46,562 nt of DNA from Buttiauxella agrestis ATCC 33320 (GTDB lineage Bacteria > Pseudomonadota > Gammaproteobacteria > Enterobacterales > Enterobacteriaceae), in the NCBI RefSeq assembly GCF_000735355.1, contig NZ_JMPI01000053.1:1-46562 (forward strand), given 5' to 3'. Below the pieces are notes generated by a model, which was not told the DNA's origin, ran no database searches, and was given only the letters and a program-made list of their open reading frames with translations. Shown here piece by piece: positions 9,852 to 19,194 of the stretch; position 1 is the stretch's first letter, and each line of letters begins with the position of its first letter. The position numbers and the translations under genes were made by a program.

Positions 9852-9862
9852 AGTAAAACCTC

Positions 9863-10933
9863 TTATGCCTGACGCGCCGCAAGCGTACCGTTCAGATCTT
9901 TATGAATCTCACGCAGTAAAGTCTCTGTCGTTTCCCAATCGATGCATGCATCTGTTACAGAAACACCGTATTTCATTTCACTGCGAGGTTGCTCTGAAGA
10001 TTGATTTCCCTCGTGGATGTTACTTTCAATCATCAGGCCAATAATAGAACGATTGCCATCTTTGATTTGAGCGACAGCTGATTCAGCGACGCCCGGCTGG
10101 CGGCGGTAGTCTTTGTTTGAGTTGCCATGGCTGCAATCTATCATCAAGGCCGGGCGGAGTCCCGCCTGCTCCATCTCTTTTTCACACTGCGCCACATCTG
10201 CCGGGCTGTAGTTTGGCGCTTTGCCGCCGCGTAAAATCACGTGGCCATCAGGATTTCCCTGAGTTTGCAGTAAGCAAACCTGGCCCGCCTGGTTGATGCC
10301 GACGAAACGGTGCGGCATAGATGCGGCACGCATCGCATTGATCGCAGTACCGAGGCTGCCATCAGTACCATTTTTGAAACCAACTGGCATAGAAAGGCCG
10401 GACGCCATTTCACGGTGAGTCTGAGATTCAGTAGTACGCGCACCGATTGCAGACCAACTGAACAGATCGCCTAAGTATTGCGGGCTGTTTGGATCAAGCG
10501 CTTCGGTCGCCAACGGCAGGCCCATGCTGACCAGCTCTACCAGCAAGTTACGTGCGATTTTCAAACCACCTTCAACATCAAACGAACCGTCCATATGAGG
10601 ATCGTTAATCAATCCTTTCCAGCCCACAGTAGTACGTGGCTTTTCAAAATAGACGCGCATCACGAGGTACAGACTATCGCTGACTTGTTCAGACAGTGTT
10701 TTAAAACGACGAGCATATTCAATCGCGGTTTCAGGATCGTGGATTGAGCAAGGTCCACACACCACCAACAGACGAGGATCGCGGCCAGCGATAATGTTGG
10801 AAATCGTCTGACGGGACTGTTCAATCTGCGCTTCCTGAGCGGCAGTCAGCGGGAATTCCGCTTTCAATTGGTCCGGAGTGATAAGTACCTGTTCGTCAGA
10901 AATATGAACGTTGTTCAGCGCGTCTTTTTGCAT
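9863..10933 (-). CDS. aroF: AroF, Tyr-sensitive DAHP synthase
   Basis: Condenses phosphoenolpyruvate and erythrose 4-phosphate, the first step of the shikimate pathway. The 356 residues equal E. coli AroF. Metal and active-site motifs include [10 protein letters not shown] with Cys62, [25 protein letters not shown] and VTDACIDW. The [15 protein letters not shown] start and the pairing with tyrA identify the tyrosine-inhibited isozyme rather than AroG or AroH. TyrR boxes lie upstream. Confidence 0.98.
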   Translation of the reverse strand: MQKDALNNVHISDEQVLITPDQLKAEFPLTAAQEAQIEQSRQTISNIIAGRDPRLLVVCGPCSIHDPETAIEYARRFKTLSEQVSDSLYLVMRVYFEKPRTTVGWKGLINDPHMDGSFDVEGGLKIARNLLVELVSMGLPLATEALDPNSPQYLGDLFSWSAIGARTTESQTHREMASGLSMPVGFKNGTDGSLGTAINAMRAASMPHRFVGINQAGQVCLLQTQGNPDGHVILRGGKAPNYSPADVAQCEKEMEQAGLRPALMIDCSHGNSNKDYRRQPGVAESAVAQIKDGNRSIIGLMIESNIHEGNQSSEQPRSEMKYGVSVTDACIDWETTETLLREIHKDLNGTLAARQA

Positions 10934-11026
10934 GATGGCGATCCTGTTAGCTCGTTTGCGATAGTCGTTTCCTCAGTGAGGATGGAGCTACCTTATCATC
11001 TTTAGTAAAGATTGCAATCCATTTTA

Positions 11027-11044
11027 CGTAAACAATACGTTACA
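11027..11044 (-). promoter_or_regulatory. TyrR box 1 of aroF-tyrA
   Basis: Minus-strand TGTAACGTATTGTTTACG matches TGTAAA-N6-TTTACA with two mismatches and keeps the key G and C. It lies about 95 bp upstream of the aroF start, in the promoter region. Confidence 0.72.
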
Positions 11045-11088
11045 CAAACAAAATAATTGCCGTTTAAGGCACATTTAAACATTATAAT

Positions 11089-11106
11089 CGTAAATAAAAA
11101 TATACA
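11089..11106 (-). promoter_or_regulatory. TyrR box 2 of aroF-tyrA
   Basis: Plus-strand CGTAAATAAAAATATACA fits the palindromic TyrR consensus with two mismatches. It is centred 62 bp from box 1, about six helical turns, which suits cooperative binding by TyrR hexamers. Between them is an inverted repeat GTTTAA-N7-TTAAAC (minus strand, 11062-11080) that may be a further weak site. Confidence 0.65.
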
Positions 11107-11221
11107 CCCTGCATAAACAAGCCCGTTTCCTGCGCATTCAAGCATTCTTTAAAAAATAACGTCATGGGGAACCATAACCACTCTATGCTCAGAGAATACC
11201 CTTTGAAATGGATATCCCCGA

Positions 11222-11593
11222 ATGCGTTACTTAGCTCTGATTCCTGCCTTGTTATTGACTGGCTGTTATGTCGACCCCTATACCCATGCCCCAACCCCCT
11301 CCCCCACCGACTGGTATCAGGCTGGCTGGGATGATGCGATGTCGGGACAACCCATAAGAAGCAACCCTGTCATTGCGCATTTGCATAACGATGAAAATGT
11401 TGACCGTGAGGAATGGTTAAAAGGTTATGCCGGTGGCCAGGAGCGGATTTGTGATCCTAAATTTTTAGAGATCCTGGGAGAAAGCGGAAAGTCGTTCCCA
11501 GCCAGCTGCGAAACACTTCCGGATGTAGCCGAGCGGCAAGCGCAATGGGAAAAAGCGAGTCGTAAAGGCTTTCAGGACTCTTTCATGCATTAA
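11222..11593 (+). CDS. yfiL: YfiL, small outer-membrane-type lipoprotein of unknown function
   Basis: 123-residue protein with a short lipoprotein signal ending in LLTGC, with Cys15 as the lipidation site. The mature part is hydrophilic with no transmembrane segment. I recognise it by position, divergent from aroF, and by general likeness to E. coli YfiL, whose role is unknown. In E. coli yfiR-yfiN-yfiB follow here. In this genome a terminator and rplS follow at once. The ribosome site is weak. Confidence 0.75.
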   Translation: MRYLALIPALLLTGCYVDPYTHAPTPSPTDWYQAGWDDAMSGQPIRSNPVIAHLHNDENVDREEWLKGYAGGQERICDPKFLEILGESGKSFPASCETLPDVAERQAQWEKASRKGFQDSFMH

Positions 11594-11594
11594 G

Positions 11595-11629
11595 CAAAAA
11601 AAAGGGCTGCCAAATGGCAGCCCTTTATA
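11595..11629. terminator. Bidirectional terminator between yfiL and rplS
   Basis: Eleven-bp stem AAAGGGCTGCC/GGCAGCCCTTT with an AAAT loop. The A run at 11596-11603 gives a T tract for the leftward rpsP-rplS operon. The stem also closes the rightward yfiL transcript. Confidence 0.9.
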
Positions 11630-11650
11630 TGGATGTCGCGTTAGCGAATC

Positions 11651-12810
<1,160 letters not shown>

Positions 12811-12855
12811 AAGCCAATCCCCATAACGCCGTCTTTTACCGTTTATCCGGAGGTT

Positions 12856-13404
12856 TTAAAAACCAGGATCCCAATCTACTTCAATGGTTTGAGTAGCGAG
12901 ATCGACTTTCTTGATAACCTGCCCATCGAGGAACGGAACCAGCCGCTCCTTGATACCGAACGCATCTTTCAGGTTTGCCTTAATGACGAGAACGTCATTT
13001 GAGCCGGTTTCCATCATGTCGATGACTTTACCGAGCTGATATCCCTGAGTCGTTACCACCTGGCAACCCATAAGGTCTTTCCAGTAGTAATCGCCCTCTT
13101 CGAGACCTGGCAATTGCGCTGAATCAATCACAATTTCGCAATTAGTGAGTAGATTCGCCGCATCCCGATCGTCAACGCCTTTCAGCTTGATGATCAGATC
13201 CTGATTGTGGTGCTTCCAGCTTTCCAGCTGTACTTGCTGCCACTGACCCGCCTTCTGGATAAACCAGGGCTGATAGTCAAAAATGCTATCGGCGTCTTCG
13301 GTGGAGGAAAACACTCTGAGCCAACCTCGAATACCGTAGCAGGATCCCATCTTACCCAATACGATTGGGTTAACAGGTGCCTTTGCGGAGATTTGATTGC
13401 TCAT
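12856..13404 (-). CDS. rimM: RimM, 16S rRNA processing / 30S maturation factor
   Basis: 182-residue assembly factor that binds ribosomal protein S19 and helps fold the 30S head. It has the N-terminal RimM barrel ([15 protein letters not shown]) and a PRC-like C-terminal barrel ([11 protein letters not shown] to VDWDPGF). The start is set at MSNQ (13404), matching E. coli length; an adjacent ATG at 13407 would add one Met. It begins 18 bp after rpsP. Confidence 0.96.
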   Translation of the reverse strand: MSNQISAKAPVNPIVLGKMGSCYGIRGWLRVFSSTEDADSIFDYQPWFIQKAGQWQQVQLESWKHHNQDLIIKLKGVDDRDAANLLTNCEIVIDSAQLPGLEEGDYYWKDLMGCQVVTTQGYQLGKVIDMMETGSNDVLVIKANLKDAFGIKERLVPFLDGQVIKKVDLATQTIEVDWDPGF

Positions 13405-13422
13405 CATGACCACCGTGACAGA

Positions 13423-13671
13423 TTAAGCTGCTTTTTTTGCTGCTTTGATCAGCGCAGATACGCGATCAGAAACGGTTGCGCCTTGGCCAACCCAATGCTC
13501 GATGCGATCCAGATCCAGGCGAGTTGCCTCGTCTTTTTCGCCAGCGATAGGGTTGAAGAAACCAACGCGCTCAATGAAGCGACCGTTACGTGCATTACGG
13601 CTGTCAGTAACAACAACCTGGTAGAACGGACGCTTTTTAGCGCCGTGACGTGCTAAACGAATAGTTACCAT
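13423..13671 (-). CDS. rpsP: 30S ribosomal protein S16
   Basis: 82-residue S16, needed for early 30S assembly. The start [10 protein letters not shown] at 13671 has the ribosome site GAGGA 5 bp ahead; 12 upstream in-frame codons run back into the leader hairpin and are not coding. It is the first gene of the rpsP-rimM-trmD-rplS operon. Confidence 0.97.
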   Translation of the reverse strand: MVTIRLARHGAKKRPFYQVVVTDSRNARNGRFIERVGFFNPIAGEKDEATRLDLDRIEHWVGQGATVSDRVSALIKAAKKAA

Positions 13672-13693
13672 AACATCCTCTTTAGTGAATAAA

Positions 13694-13727
13694 ACACCAG
13701 GCCCCATCGAGGGATGGAGCCTGGTGT
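13694..13727 (-). promoter_or_regulatory. Attenuator-like hairpin in the rpsP leader
   Basis: On the minus strand, stem ACACCAGGCTCCATC pairs with GATGGGGCCTGGTGT (one G-U pair) around a 4-nt CCTC loop and is followed by TTTTATT. It lies between the putative rpsP promoter and its start, so it looks like an intrinsic terminator that part of the transcription must pass. It could also end ffh-side read-through. Confidence 0.75.
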
Positions 13728-13745
13728 CATATTAAAAGCCCGAAA

Positions 13746-13773
13746 ATTGTACTCATTCCTGAGCGGAAATCAA
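13746..13773 (-). promoter_or_regulatory. Putative rpsP operon promoter
   Basis: Minus-strand -35 TTGATT (plus-strand 13768-13773) and -10 TACAAT (13746-13751) with 16-bp spacing, between ffh and the leader hairpin. A second -10-like TAATAT lies slightly closer to the gene. Confidence 0.55.
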
Positions 13774-13808
13774 TTTTTGTTTTACAAGCAAAACAAAAAT
13801 TACAGAAA

Positions 13809-15170
13809 TTAACGGCCTGGGAAACCTGGCGGCATCATACCTTTCATGCCGCGCATCATTTTCGCCATTCCGCCTTTCTTCATCTTTTTCATCATGCGTT
13901 GCATGTCGTCGAACTGCTTAAGCAGACGGTTGACGTCTTGCACCTGCATACCCGCACCCATCGCGATACGACGTTTACGTGAACCTTTGATAATCTCTGG
14001 CTGCGCACGCTCTTTGAGCGTCATGGAATTAATAATCGCTTCCATACGCACCAGAACTTTGTCATCCATTTGCGACTTAACGTTATCCGGCAACTGCCCC
14101 ATACCTGGCAGTTTGCTCATCATACTCGCCATGCCGCCCATGTTTTTCATTTGCTTGAGCTGGTCAAGGAAGTCGTTGAGATCAAACCCATCGCCCTTCT
14201 TGAGTTTGGTGGCAAGTTTTTCCGCCTGAGCACGGTCAACTTTGCTCTCAATATCTTCGATAAGCGACAGAACATCGCCCATCCCCAGAATACGAGAAGC
14301 GATACGATCCGGGTGGAAAGGCTCCAGCGCTTCGGTCTTTTCGCCCACACCGAGGAATTTAATCGGCTTGCCGGTGATATGACGAATGGAAAGAGCCGCA
14401 CCACCGCGTGCATCACCGTCGACTTTGGTCAGTACGACCCCCGTCAATGGCAACGCTTCGTTGAAAGCTTTTGCGGTATTTGCCGCATCCTGGCCGGTCA
14501 TGGCGTCGACAACAAACAGAGTTTCAACTGGGTTAATCGCAGCGTGAACCTGTTTGATTTCGTCCATCATCGCTTCATCAACGTGCAAACGACCGGCGGT
14601 ATCCACCAGCAGCACGTCAAAGAATTTCAGCTTCGCTTCTTTCAGCGCAGCATTAACGATATCGACCGGTTTTTGACCAACATCAGACGGGAAGAAATCG
14701 ACACCGACTTGTTCAGCCAGCGTTTCCAACTGTTTGATCGCCGCGGGGCGATAAACGTCAGCAGACACCACCAGCACTTTTTTCTTGTGCTTCTCACGCA
14801 GGAATTTACCTAACTTACCTACGCTTGTGGTTTTACCTGCACCTTGCAGACCCGCCATCAGCACAACGGCTGGCGGCTGTGCTGCAAGATTCAGGCTGGC
14901 ATTCTCGTCGCCCATCGCCGCAACCAGTTCGGCGCGCACGATTTTGACGAACTCCTGACCCGGAGTCAGGCTTTTGTTAACTTCATGGCCAACCGCTTTT
15001 TCTTTTACGCGGCTGATAAAGTCACGCACCACCGGCAGCGCAACGTCCGCTTCCAGCAATGCCATGCGCACTTCGCGCAGTGTTTCTTTTACATTCTCTT
15101 CAGTCAGCCGCCCGCGGCCGCTGATATTGCGCAGTGTGCGCGACAGACGGTCAGTTAAATTATCAAACAT
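13809..15170 (-). CDS. ffh: Ffh, signal recognition particle GTPase (SRP54)
   Basis: 453-residue protein component of SRP. It binds 4.5S RNA and inner-membrane signal sequences and docks with FtsY. N and G domains carry GLQGAGKTTSVGKLG (P loop), DTAGR and TKVDGDARGGAAL. The Met-rich M domain at the C-terminus has repeated MM and MKK motifs for signal and RNA binding. The start is at MFDNLTDR (15170), the E. coli start; the 15-codon upstream extension is not conserved. It is divergent from ypjD. Confidence 0.97.
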   Translation of the reverse strand: MFDNLTDRLSRTLRNISGRGRLTEENVKETLREVRMALLEADVALPVVRDFISRVKEKAVGHEVNKSLTPGQEFVKIVRAELVAAMGDENASLNLAAQPPAVVLMAGLQGAGKTTSVGKLGKFLREKHKKKVLVVSADVYRPAAIKQLETLAEQVGVDFFPSDVGQKPVDIVNAALKEAKLKFFDVLLVDTAGRLHVDEAMMDEIKQVHAAINPVETLFVVDAMTGQDAANTAKAFNEALPLTGVVLTKVDGDARGGAALSIRHITGKPIKFLGVGEKTEALEPFHPDRIASRILGMGDVLSLIEDIESKVDRAQAEKLATKLKKGDGFDLNDFLDQLKQMKNMGGMASMMSKLPGMGQLPDNVKSQMDDKVLVRMEAIINSMTLKERAQPEIIKGSRKRRIAMGAGMQVQDVNRLLKQFDDMQRMMKKMKKGGMAKMMRGMKGMMPPGFPGR

Positions 15171-15343
15171 TGTCTTTTGCCTAACGTGGTAACTTAGGGC
15201 CGCAGCTTGCGACACAAAACAGAATTTGGCGGATTATAACATGAAGCCGCCTTTGGTGTGATGCAACGGTTAGAGTTGGAGCAGGCGGCAGGTAACGTTA
15301 TACTGGTTTTTTTTCTTCTCTGGCTAATTGACCGACACTTTAT
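15171..15343. promoter_or_regulatory. Divergent ffh/ypjD intergenic region
   Basis: 173 bp that must hold promoters for both genes. I see no clear terminator, and no hexamer pair strong enough to assign. Confidence 0.3.
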
Positions 15344-16132
15344 ATGCCTGTTTTCGCAATCCTTGCGCTTGTAGCCTATTCCAGCAGCCTCGCGCTGATT
15401 ATCCCAAGTCTGCTGACAAAAAACAGCGGATGGCGGCGTTTCGCTATCATCTCTGCTGTTATCGCGCTGGTAAGTCACGGCCTGGCGCTTGAAGCACGTA
15501 TTTTTAACGCTGACGGGGGGCAGAACCTCAGCTTGCTTAACGTCGGCTCACTCGTCAGTTTGATGATTTGCACGGTGATGACCATCGTTGCGTCACGTAA
15601 TCGCGGTTGGCTACTGTTGCCAATTGTTTACGCATTTGCGCTCATCAATCTGGCGCTTGCCACCTTTATGCCCAATGAATTCATCACCCATCTGGAAACA
15701 ACGCCGGGTATGATGGTGCATATTGGTCTGTCACTCTTTGCCTACGCCACGCTGATTATTGCGGCACTTTACGCGCTACAGCTGGCATGGATTGACTACC
15801 AGCTCAAAAATAAAAAACTAGCCTTCCGTGCTGAAATGCCGCCGTTGATGAGCATTGAGCGCAAAATGTTTCATATCACCCAAGTCGGCGTGGTCCTGCT
15901 GACGCTAACTCTCTGCACCGGCCTGTTTTATCTGAAAAATCTTTTCAGTCTCGAAAACGTCGATAAAGCGGTGTTGTCGATTCTCGCATGGTTTGTCTAC
16001 ATCGTTTTACTTTGGGGACACTATCATGAAGGTTGGCGTGGCCGCCGTGTGGTGTGGTTTAACGTCGCGGGTGCAGCGATTCTGACTCTCGCCTATTTTG
16101 GTAGCCGCGTCCTGCAACAATTCGTCGGCTAA
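15344..16132 (+). CDS. ypjD: YpjD, inner-membrane cytochrome c assembly (CcmC/CcsA)-family protein
   Basis: 262-residue polytopic membrane protein with about eight hydrophobic helices starting from the N-terminus. It belongs to the cytochrome c assembly protein family that includes the heme-handling CcmC and CcsA, but its own role in enterobacteria is unsettled. Conserved His residues sit between helices (for example in MVHIGLSLFAYA and HYHEGW). It is directly followed by yfjD, whose TTG start is 25 bp past the stop, so the two are probably co-transcribed. Confidence 0.88.
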   Translation: MPVFAILALVAYSSSLALIIPSLLTKNSGWRRFAIISAVIALVSHGLALEARIFNADGGQNLSLLNVGSLVSLMICTVMTIVASRNRGWLLLPIVYAFALINLALATFMPNEFITHLETTPGMMVHIGLSLFAYATLIIAALYALQLAWIDYQLKNKKLAFRAEMPPLMSIERKMFHITQVGVVLLTLTLCTGLFYLKNLFSLENVDKAVLSILAWFVYIVLLWGHYHEGWRGRRVVWFNVAGAAILTLAYFGSRVLQQFVG

Positions 16133-16157
16133 TGTTGTCTTTATAAAGGAAATCCTT

Positions 16158-17444
16158 TTGGAACAGATCTCAACGACTACGTTGATTGTCACACTGATCA
16201 TCATGGTAGTCGTTTCAGCGTACTTCTCCGGCTCTGAAACCGGCATGATGACGCTTAACCGTTACAAGCTGCGCCACCTAGCCAAACAGGGCAACCGCGC
16301 CGCTAAACGGGTCGAAAAACTGCTTCGCAAGCCAGACCGCCTGATTAGCCTGGTGCTCATCGGTAATAACCTGGTCAACATTCTGGCCTCAGCCATTGGC
16401 ACAATCGTCGGCATGCGTTTATACGGTGATGCTGGCGTTGCTATCGCAACCGGTATCCTCACCTTCGTGGTTCTGGTCTTTGCTGAGGTGCTGCCAAAAA
16501 CTATCGCCGCGCTGTACCCAGAAAAAGTCGCCTTCCCGAGCAGCTTCCTGCTCGGCCCGCTGCAAATCCTGATGATGCCCCTGGTATGGTTGCTAAACAT
16601 CATCACGCGTATGTTGATGCGCCTGATGGGTATCAAAAACGTCAGCACCGTCAGTAGCGCGCTAAACAAAGACGAATTACGTACCCTGGTGCATGAGTCA
16701 CACACAAAAATCTCCCGTCGCAACCAGGATATGCTGCTCTCGGTTCTGGATCTTGAGAAAATGAGCGTCGACGACATCATGGTGCCGCGAAATGAAATCG
16801 TCGGTATCAATATCAACGACGACTGGAAATCTATCGTTCGCCAACTGACGCACTCCCCTCACGGGCGCATTGTGCTGTATCGCGACACGCTGGATGACGC
16901 CATCAGCATGCTGCGAGTGCGTGAAGCCTACCGTTTAATGACGGAAAAGCAGGAGTTCACCAAGGAAACCTTGCTGCGTGCATCCGATGAAATTTACTTT
17001 GTCCCGGAAGGCACGCCGCTCAGCGTGCAACTGGTAAAATTCCAGCGCAATAAGAAGAAGGTCGGCCTGGTTGTTGATGAATACGGCGACATTCAGGGAT
17101 TAGTCACGGTCGAAGATATTCTTGAAGAGATTGTCGGCGACTTCACCACGTCAATGTCCCCAACACTCGCCGAAGAAGTGATGCCGCAAAACGATGGCTC
17201 CGTGATTATCGAAGGCAGTGCGAACGTGCGTGAAATCAACAAAGCGTTCAACTGGACGTTACCGGAAGATGAAGCACGCACCATCAACGGTATGTTGCTC
17301 GAAGAGCTGCAAGAGATTCCGGCTGTTGAAACGCGCGTGCGCTTAAGCCACTACGATATTGATATTCTCGATGTGCAGGACAACATGATTAAGCAAGTCC
17401 GCGTGACCCCAGTTACGCCGCTTCGCGAGAGTGTTCAAGAGTAA
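16158..17444 (+). CDS. yfjD: YfjD/CorB, CNNM-family membrane protein with CBS domains
   Basis: 428-residue protein of the CNNM/CorB family linked to magnesium or cobalt efflux. The DUF21 transmembrane domain (about 1-190, including SGSETGMMTLNR) is followed by paired CBS domains (about 200-320, MSVDDIMVPR and GDIQGLVTVEDILEEIVGDF) and a CorC/HlyC C-terminal domain. The start is the TTG at 16158: it has AAGGA 7 bp ahead and gives the E. coli-like start (M)EQISTTT. The open frame reaches back into ypjD but that part is not conserved. Confidence 0.9.
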   Translation: MEQISTTTLIVTLIIMVVVSAYFSGSETGMMTLNRYKLRHLAKQGNRAAKRVEKLLRKPDRLISLVLIGNNLVNILASAIGTIVGMRLYGDAGVAIATGILTFVVLVFAEVLPKTIAALYPEKVAFPSSFLLGPLQILMMPLVWLLNIITRMLMRLMGIKNVSTVSSALNKDELRTLVHESHTKISRRNQDMLLSVLDLEKMSVDDIMVPRNEIVGININDDWKSIVRQLTHSPHGRIVLYRDTLDDAISMLRVREAYRLMTEKQEFTKETLLRASDEIYFVPEGTPLSVQLVKFQRNKKKVGLVVDEYGDIQGLVTVEDILEEIVGDFTTSMSPTLAEEVMPQNDGSVIIEGSANVREINKAFNWTLPEDEARTINGMLLEELQEIPAVETRVRLSHYDIDILDVQDNMIKQVRVTPVTPLRESVQE

Positions 17445-17465
17445 ATCGCTTTTGTAGCAGACACA

Positions 17466-17495
17466 AAAAAGCCAGCCGCGAAGGCTGGCTTTTTA
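17466..17495. terminator. Bidirectional terminator between yfjD and grpE
   Basis: Stem AAAAAGCCAGCC/GGCTGGCTTTTT with a 5-nt loop, with A and T tracts at both sides. It serves the convergent genes yfjD and grpE. Confidence 0.92.
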
Positions 17496-17514
17496 TTTAA
17501 AGCAATAGTGCGAA

Positions 17515-18099
17515 TTACGCTTTGGCTTTAGCCACAGAAACCATTGCTGCGCGCAGTGTGCGGCCATTAAGGGTGTAACCCTTTTGCATCACCATCAGCA
17601 CATGGTTTGGTGCAACATCTTCGGACTCAACCATTGCAATCGCCTGATGGACATCCGGGTTGAACGGAACATTGGTCTCGCCAACCACTTCCACACCAAA
17701 TTTACGCACCACATCCAGCATTGATTTCTGAGTTAATTCAATGCCTTCAATCATAGCGGCTAAATCGGTGTTGGATTTGTCTGCCACTTCCAGAGCGCGA
17801 TCCAGGCTGTCGATAACCGGCAGCAGCTCGTTGACAAATTTGTCCAGAGCGAACTTGTGCGCCTTCTCAATATCGAGTTCGGTACGGCGACGGAGGTTTT
17901 CCATTTCCGCTTTATTGCGTAACACGCTGTCACGCTCGCGCTGCTGAACTTCTTCCAGTTGCGCTGTTAAATCGGCAATTTGTTCATCGCGCGGATCAAC
18001 CACTTCGGCACCCTCTACGGCCTCGACTTCTTCGTGGCTTTCCATTGCAATTTCGTCCGAGACTTGCTCGTCTGGTGTTTTCTGATCTTTACTACTCAT
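17515..18099 (-). CDS. grpE: GrpE, nucleotide exchange factor of DnaK
   Basis: 194-residue homodimeric cochaperone that releases ADP from DnaK and acts as a thermosensor. It has an acidic N-terminal tail, a long paired coiled coil (about 40-135, including [19 protein letters not shown]) and a beta-wing domain ending [18 protein letters not shown]. The start at MSSKDQ (18099) has GGAG upstream and matches E. coli; nine upstream codons are not conserved. A consensus heat-shock promoter precedes it. Confidence 0.97.
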   Translation of the reverse strand: MSSKDQKTPDEQVSDEIAMESHEEVEAVEGAEVVDPRDEQIADLTAQLEEVQQRERDSVLRNKAEMENLRRRTELDIEKAHKFALDKFVNELLPVIDSLDRALEVADKSNTDLAAMIEGIELTQKSMLDVVRKFGVEVVGETNVPFNPDVHQAIAMVESEDVAPNHVLMVMQKGYTLNGRTLRAAMVSVAKAKA

Positions 18100-18141
18100 G
18101 AATTTCTCCGCGTTTTTAGCATTCATCTCGCTGGTTCGCTT

Positions 18142-18170
18142 ATTATGGGGATCAGTTTCCGGGATTCAAG
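18142..18170 (-). promoter_or_regulatory. Sigma-32 promoter of grpE
   Basis: Minus-strand -35 CTTGAA (plus-strand 18165-18170), 14-bp spacer, -10 CCCCATAAT (18142-18150). This is an almost exact heat-shock consensus, about 45 bp upstream of grpE, and mirrors the E. coli promoter. Confidence 0.9.
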
Positions 18171-18229
18171 GGAACGTGACATATTGTCATAATAAGACGG
18201 CATATCTGCGCATAAGGACCTTCAGCATA

Positions 18230-19108
18230 ATGAACAAACATTTCAACTGCATTGGTATTGTCGGGCATCCACGTCACCCTACAGCCCTCACCACGCATGA
18301 AATGCTGTATCGCTGGCTATGCAAAAAAGGCTACGACGTGATTGTCGAGCAGCAAATCGCCCAGGAACTTAACCTCCAGAATGTGAAAACTGGCACGCTG
18401 GCGGAAATCGGGCAACAAGCTGATCTTGCGGTCGTGGTCGGTGGCGACGGCAATATGCTAGGTGCCGCGCGTGTACTTGCCCGTTACGATATCAAAGTCA
18501 TCGGCATCAACCGTGGCAATCTCGGTTTTCTGACCGACCTTGACCCAGACAACGCGCAACAACAACTGGCCGATGTGCTCGAAGGGCATTACATCGCCGA
18601 GCGCCGCTTCTTACTCGAAGCACAGGTGTGCCAGCAGGACACGCCGACGCGCCTGAGCACCGCTATCAACGAAGTGGTTCTGCACCCTGGCAAAGTCGCC
18701 CATATGATTGAATTCGAAGTCTATATCGATGAAGTCTTCGCATTCTCACAACGTTCCGATGGGCTAATAATTTCGACCCCCACTGGCTCAACGGCCTACT
18801 CACTCTCGGCAGGCGGGCCTATTCTTACCCCGTCGCTGGACGCCATCACACTGGTGCCGATGTTCCCGCACACGCTTTCTGCTCGCCCGTTGGTCATTAA
18901 CAGCAGCAGTACCATCCGTCTGCGTTTCTCGCATATGCGCAGTGACCTTGAAATCAGTTGCGATAGTCAGATTGCCCTGCCAATTCAGGAAGGGGAAGAT
19001 GTTTTAATTCGCCGCTGCGATTATCACCTCAATCTCATTCACCCTAAAGATTACAGCTATTTCAATACATTAAGCTCAAAACTCGGCTGGTCGAAAAAAT
19101 TATTCTAA
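18230..19108 (+). CDS. nadK: NadK, NAD kinase
   Basis: Essential cytosolic kinase that makes NADP+ from NAD+ and ATP. The 292 residues equal the E. coli enzyme, with the GGDGN motif at 71-75 (catalytic Asp73), the INE motif and the [18 protein letters not shown]-like segment (written here as [16 protein letters not shown]). The start is at MNKHF (18230); the long in-frame extension upstream crosses the grpE promoter and is not real. Confidence 0.97.
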   Translation: MNKHFNCIGIVGHPRHPTALTTHEMLYRWLCKKGYDVIVEQQIAQELNLQNVKTGTLAEIGQQADLAVVVGGDGNMLGAARVLARYDIKVIGINRGNLGFLTDLDPDNAQQQLADVLEGHYIAERRFLLEAQVCQQDTPTRLSTAINEVVLHPGKVAHMIEFEVYIDEVFAFSQRSDGLIISTPTGSTAYSLSAGGPILTPSLDAITLVPMFPHTLSARPLVINSSSTIRLRFSHMRSDLEISCDSQIALPIQEGEDVLIRRCDYHLNLIHPKDYSYFNTLSSKLGWSKKLF

Positions 19109-19128
19109 AAAGTGCTACTAGTTCTTTA

Positions 19129-19184
19129 CTGTATATAAAACCAGTTTATACTGTATGAAAACACAGTCATGTCTTTTCATACAG
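19129..19184 (+). promoter_or_regulatory. recN promoter with three LexA (SOS) boxes
   Basis: CTGTATATAAAACCAG (19129-19144), CTGTATGAAAACACAG (19151-19166, exact CTGT-N8-ACAG) and ATGTCTTTTCATACAG (19169-19184, one mismatch in the CTGT half). A promoter with -35 TTTACT (19125-19130) and -10 TATACT (19147-19152) lies among them, so LexA would block RNA polymerase directly. recN is among the most strongly induced SOS genes in E. coli. Confidence 0.9.
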
Positions 19185-19194
19185 GAAAGCTATT

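Noticed and set aside
16098-16157. Upstream extension of yfjD to an ATG inside ypjD
   Set aside because: The TTG at 16158 has a good ribosome site and gives the conserved N-terminus; the extension overlaps ypjD.
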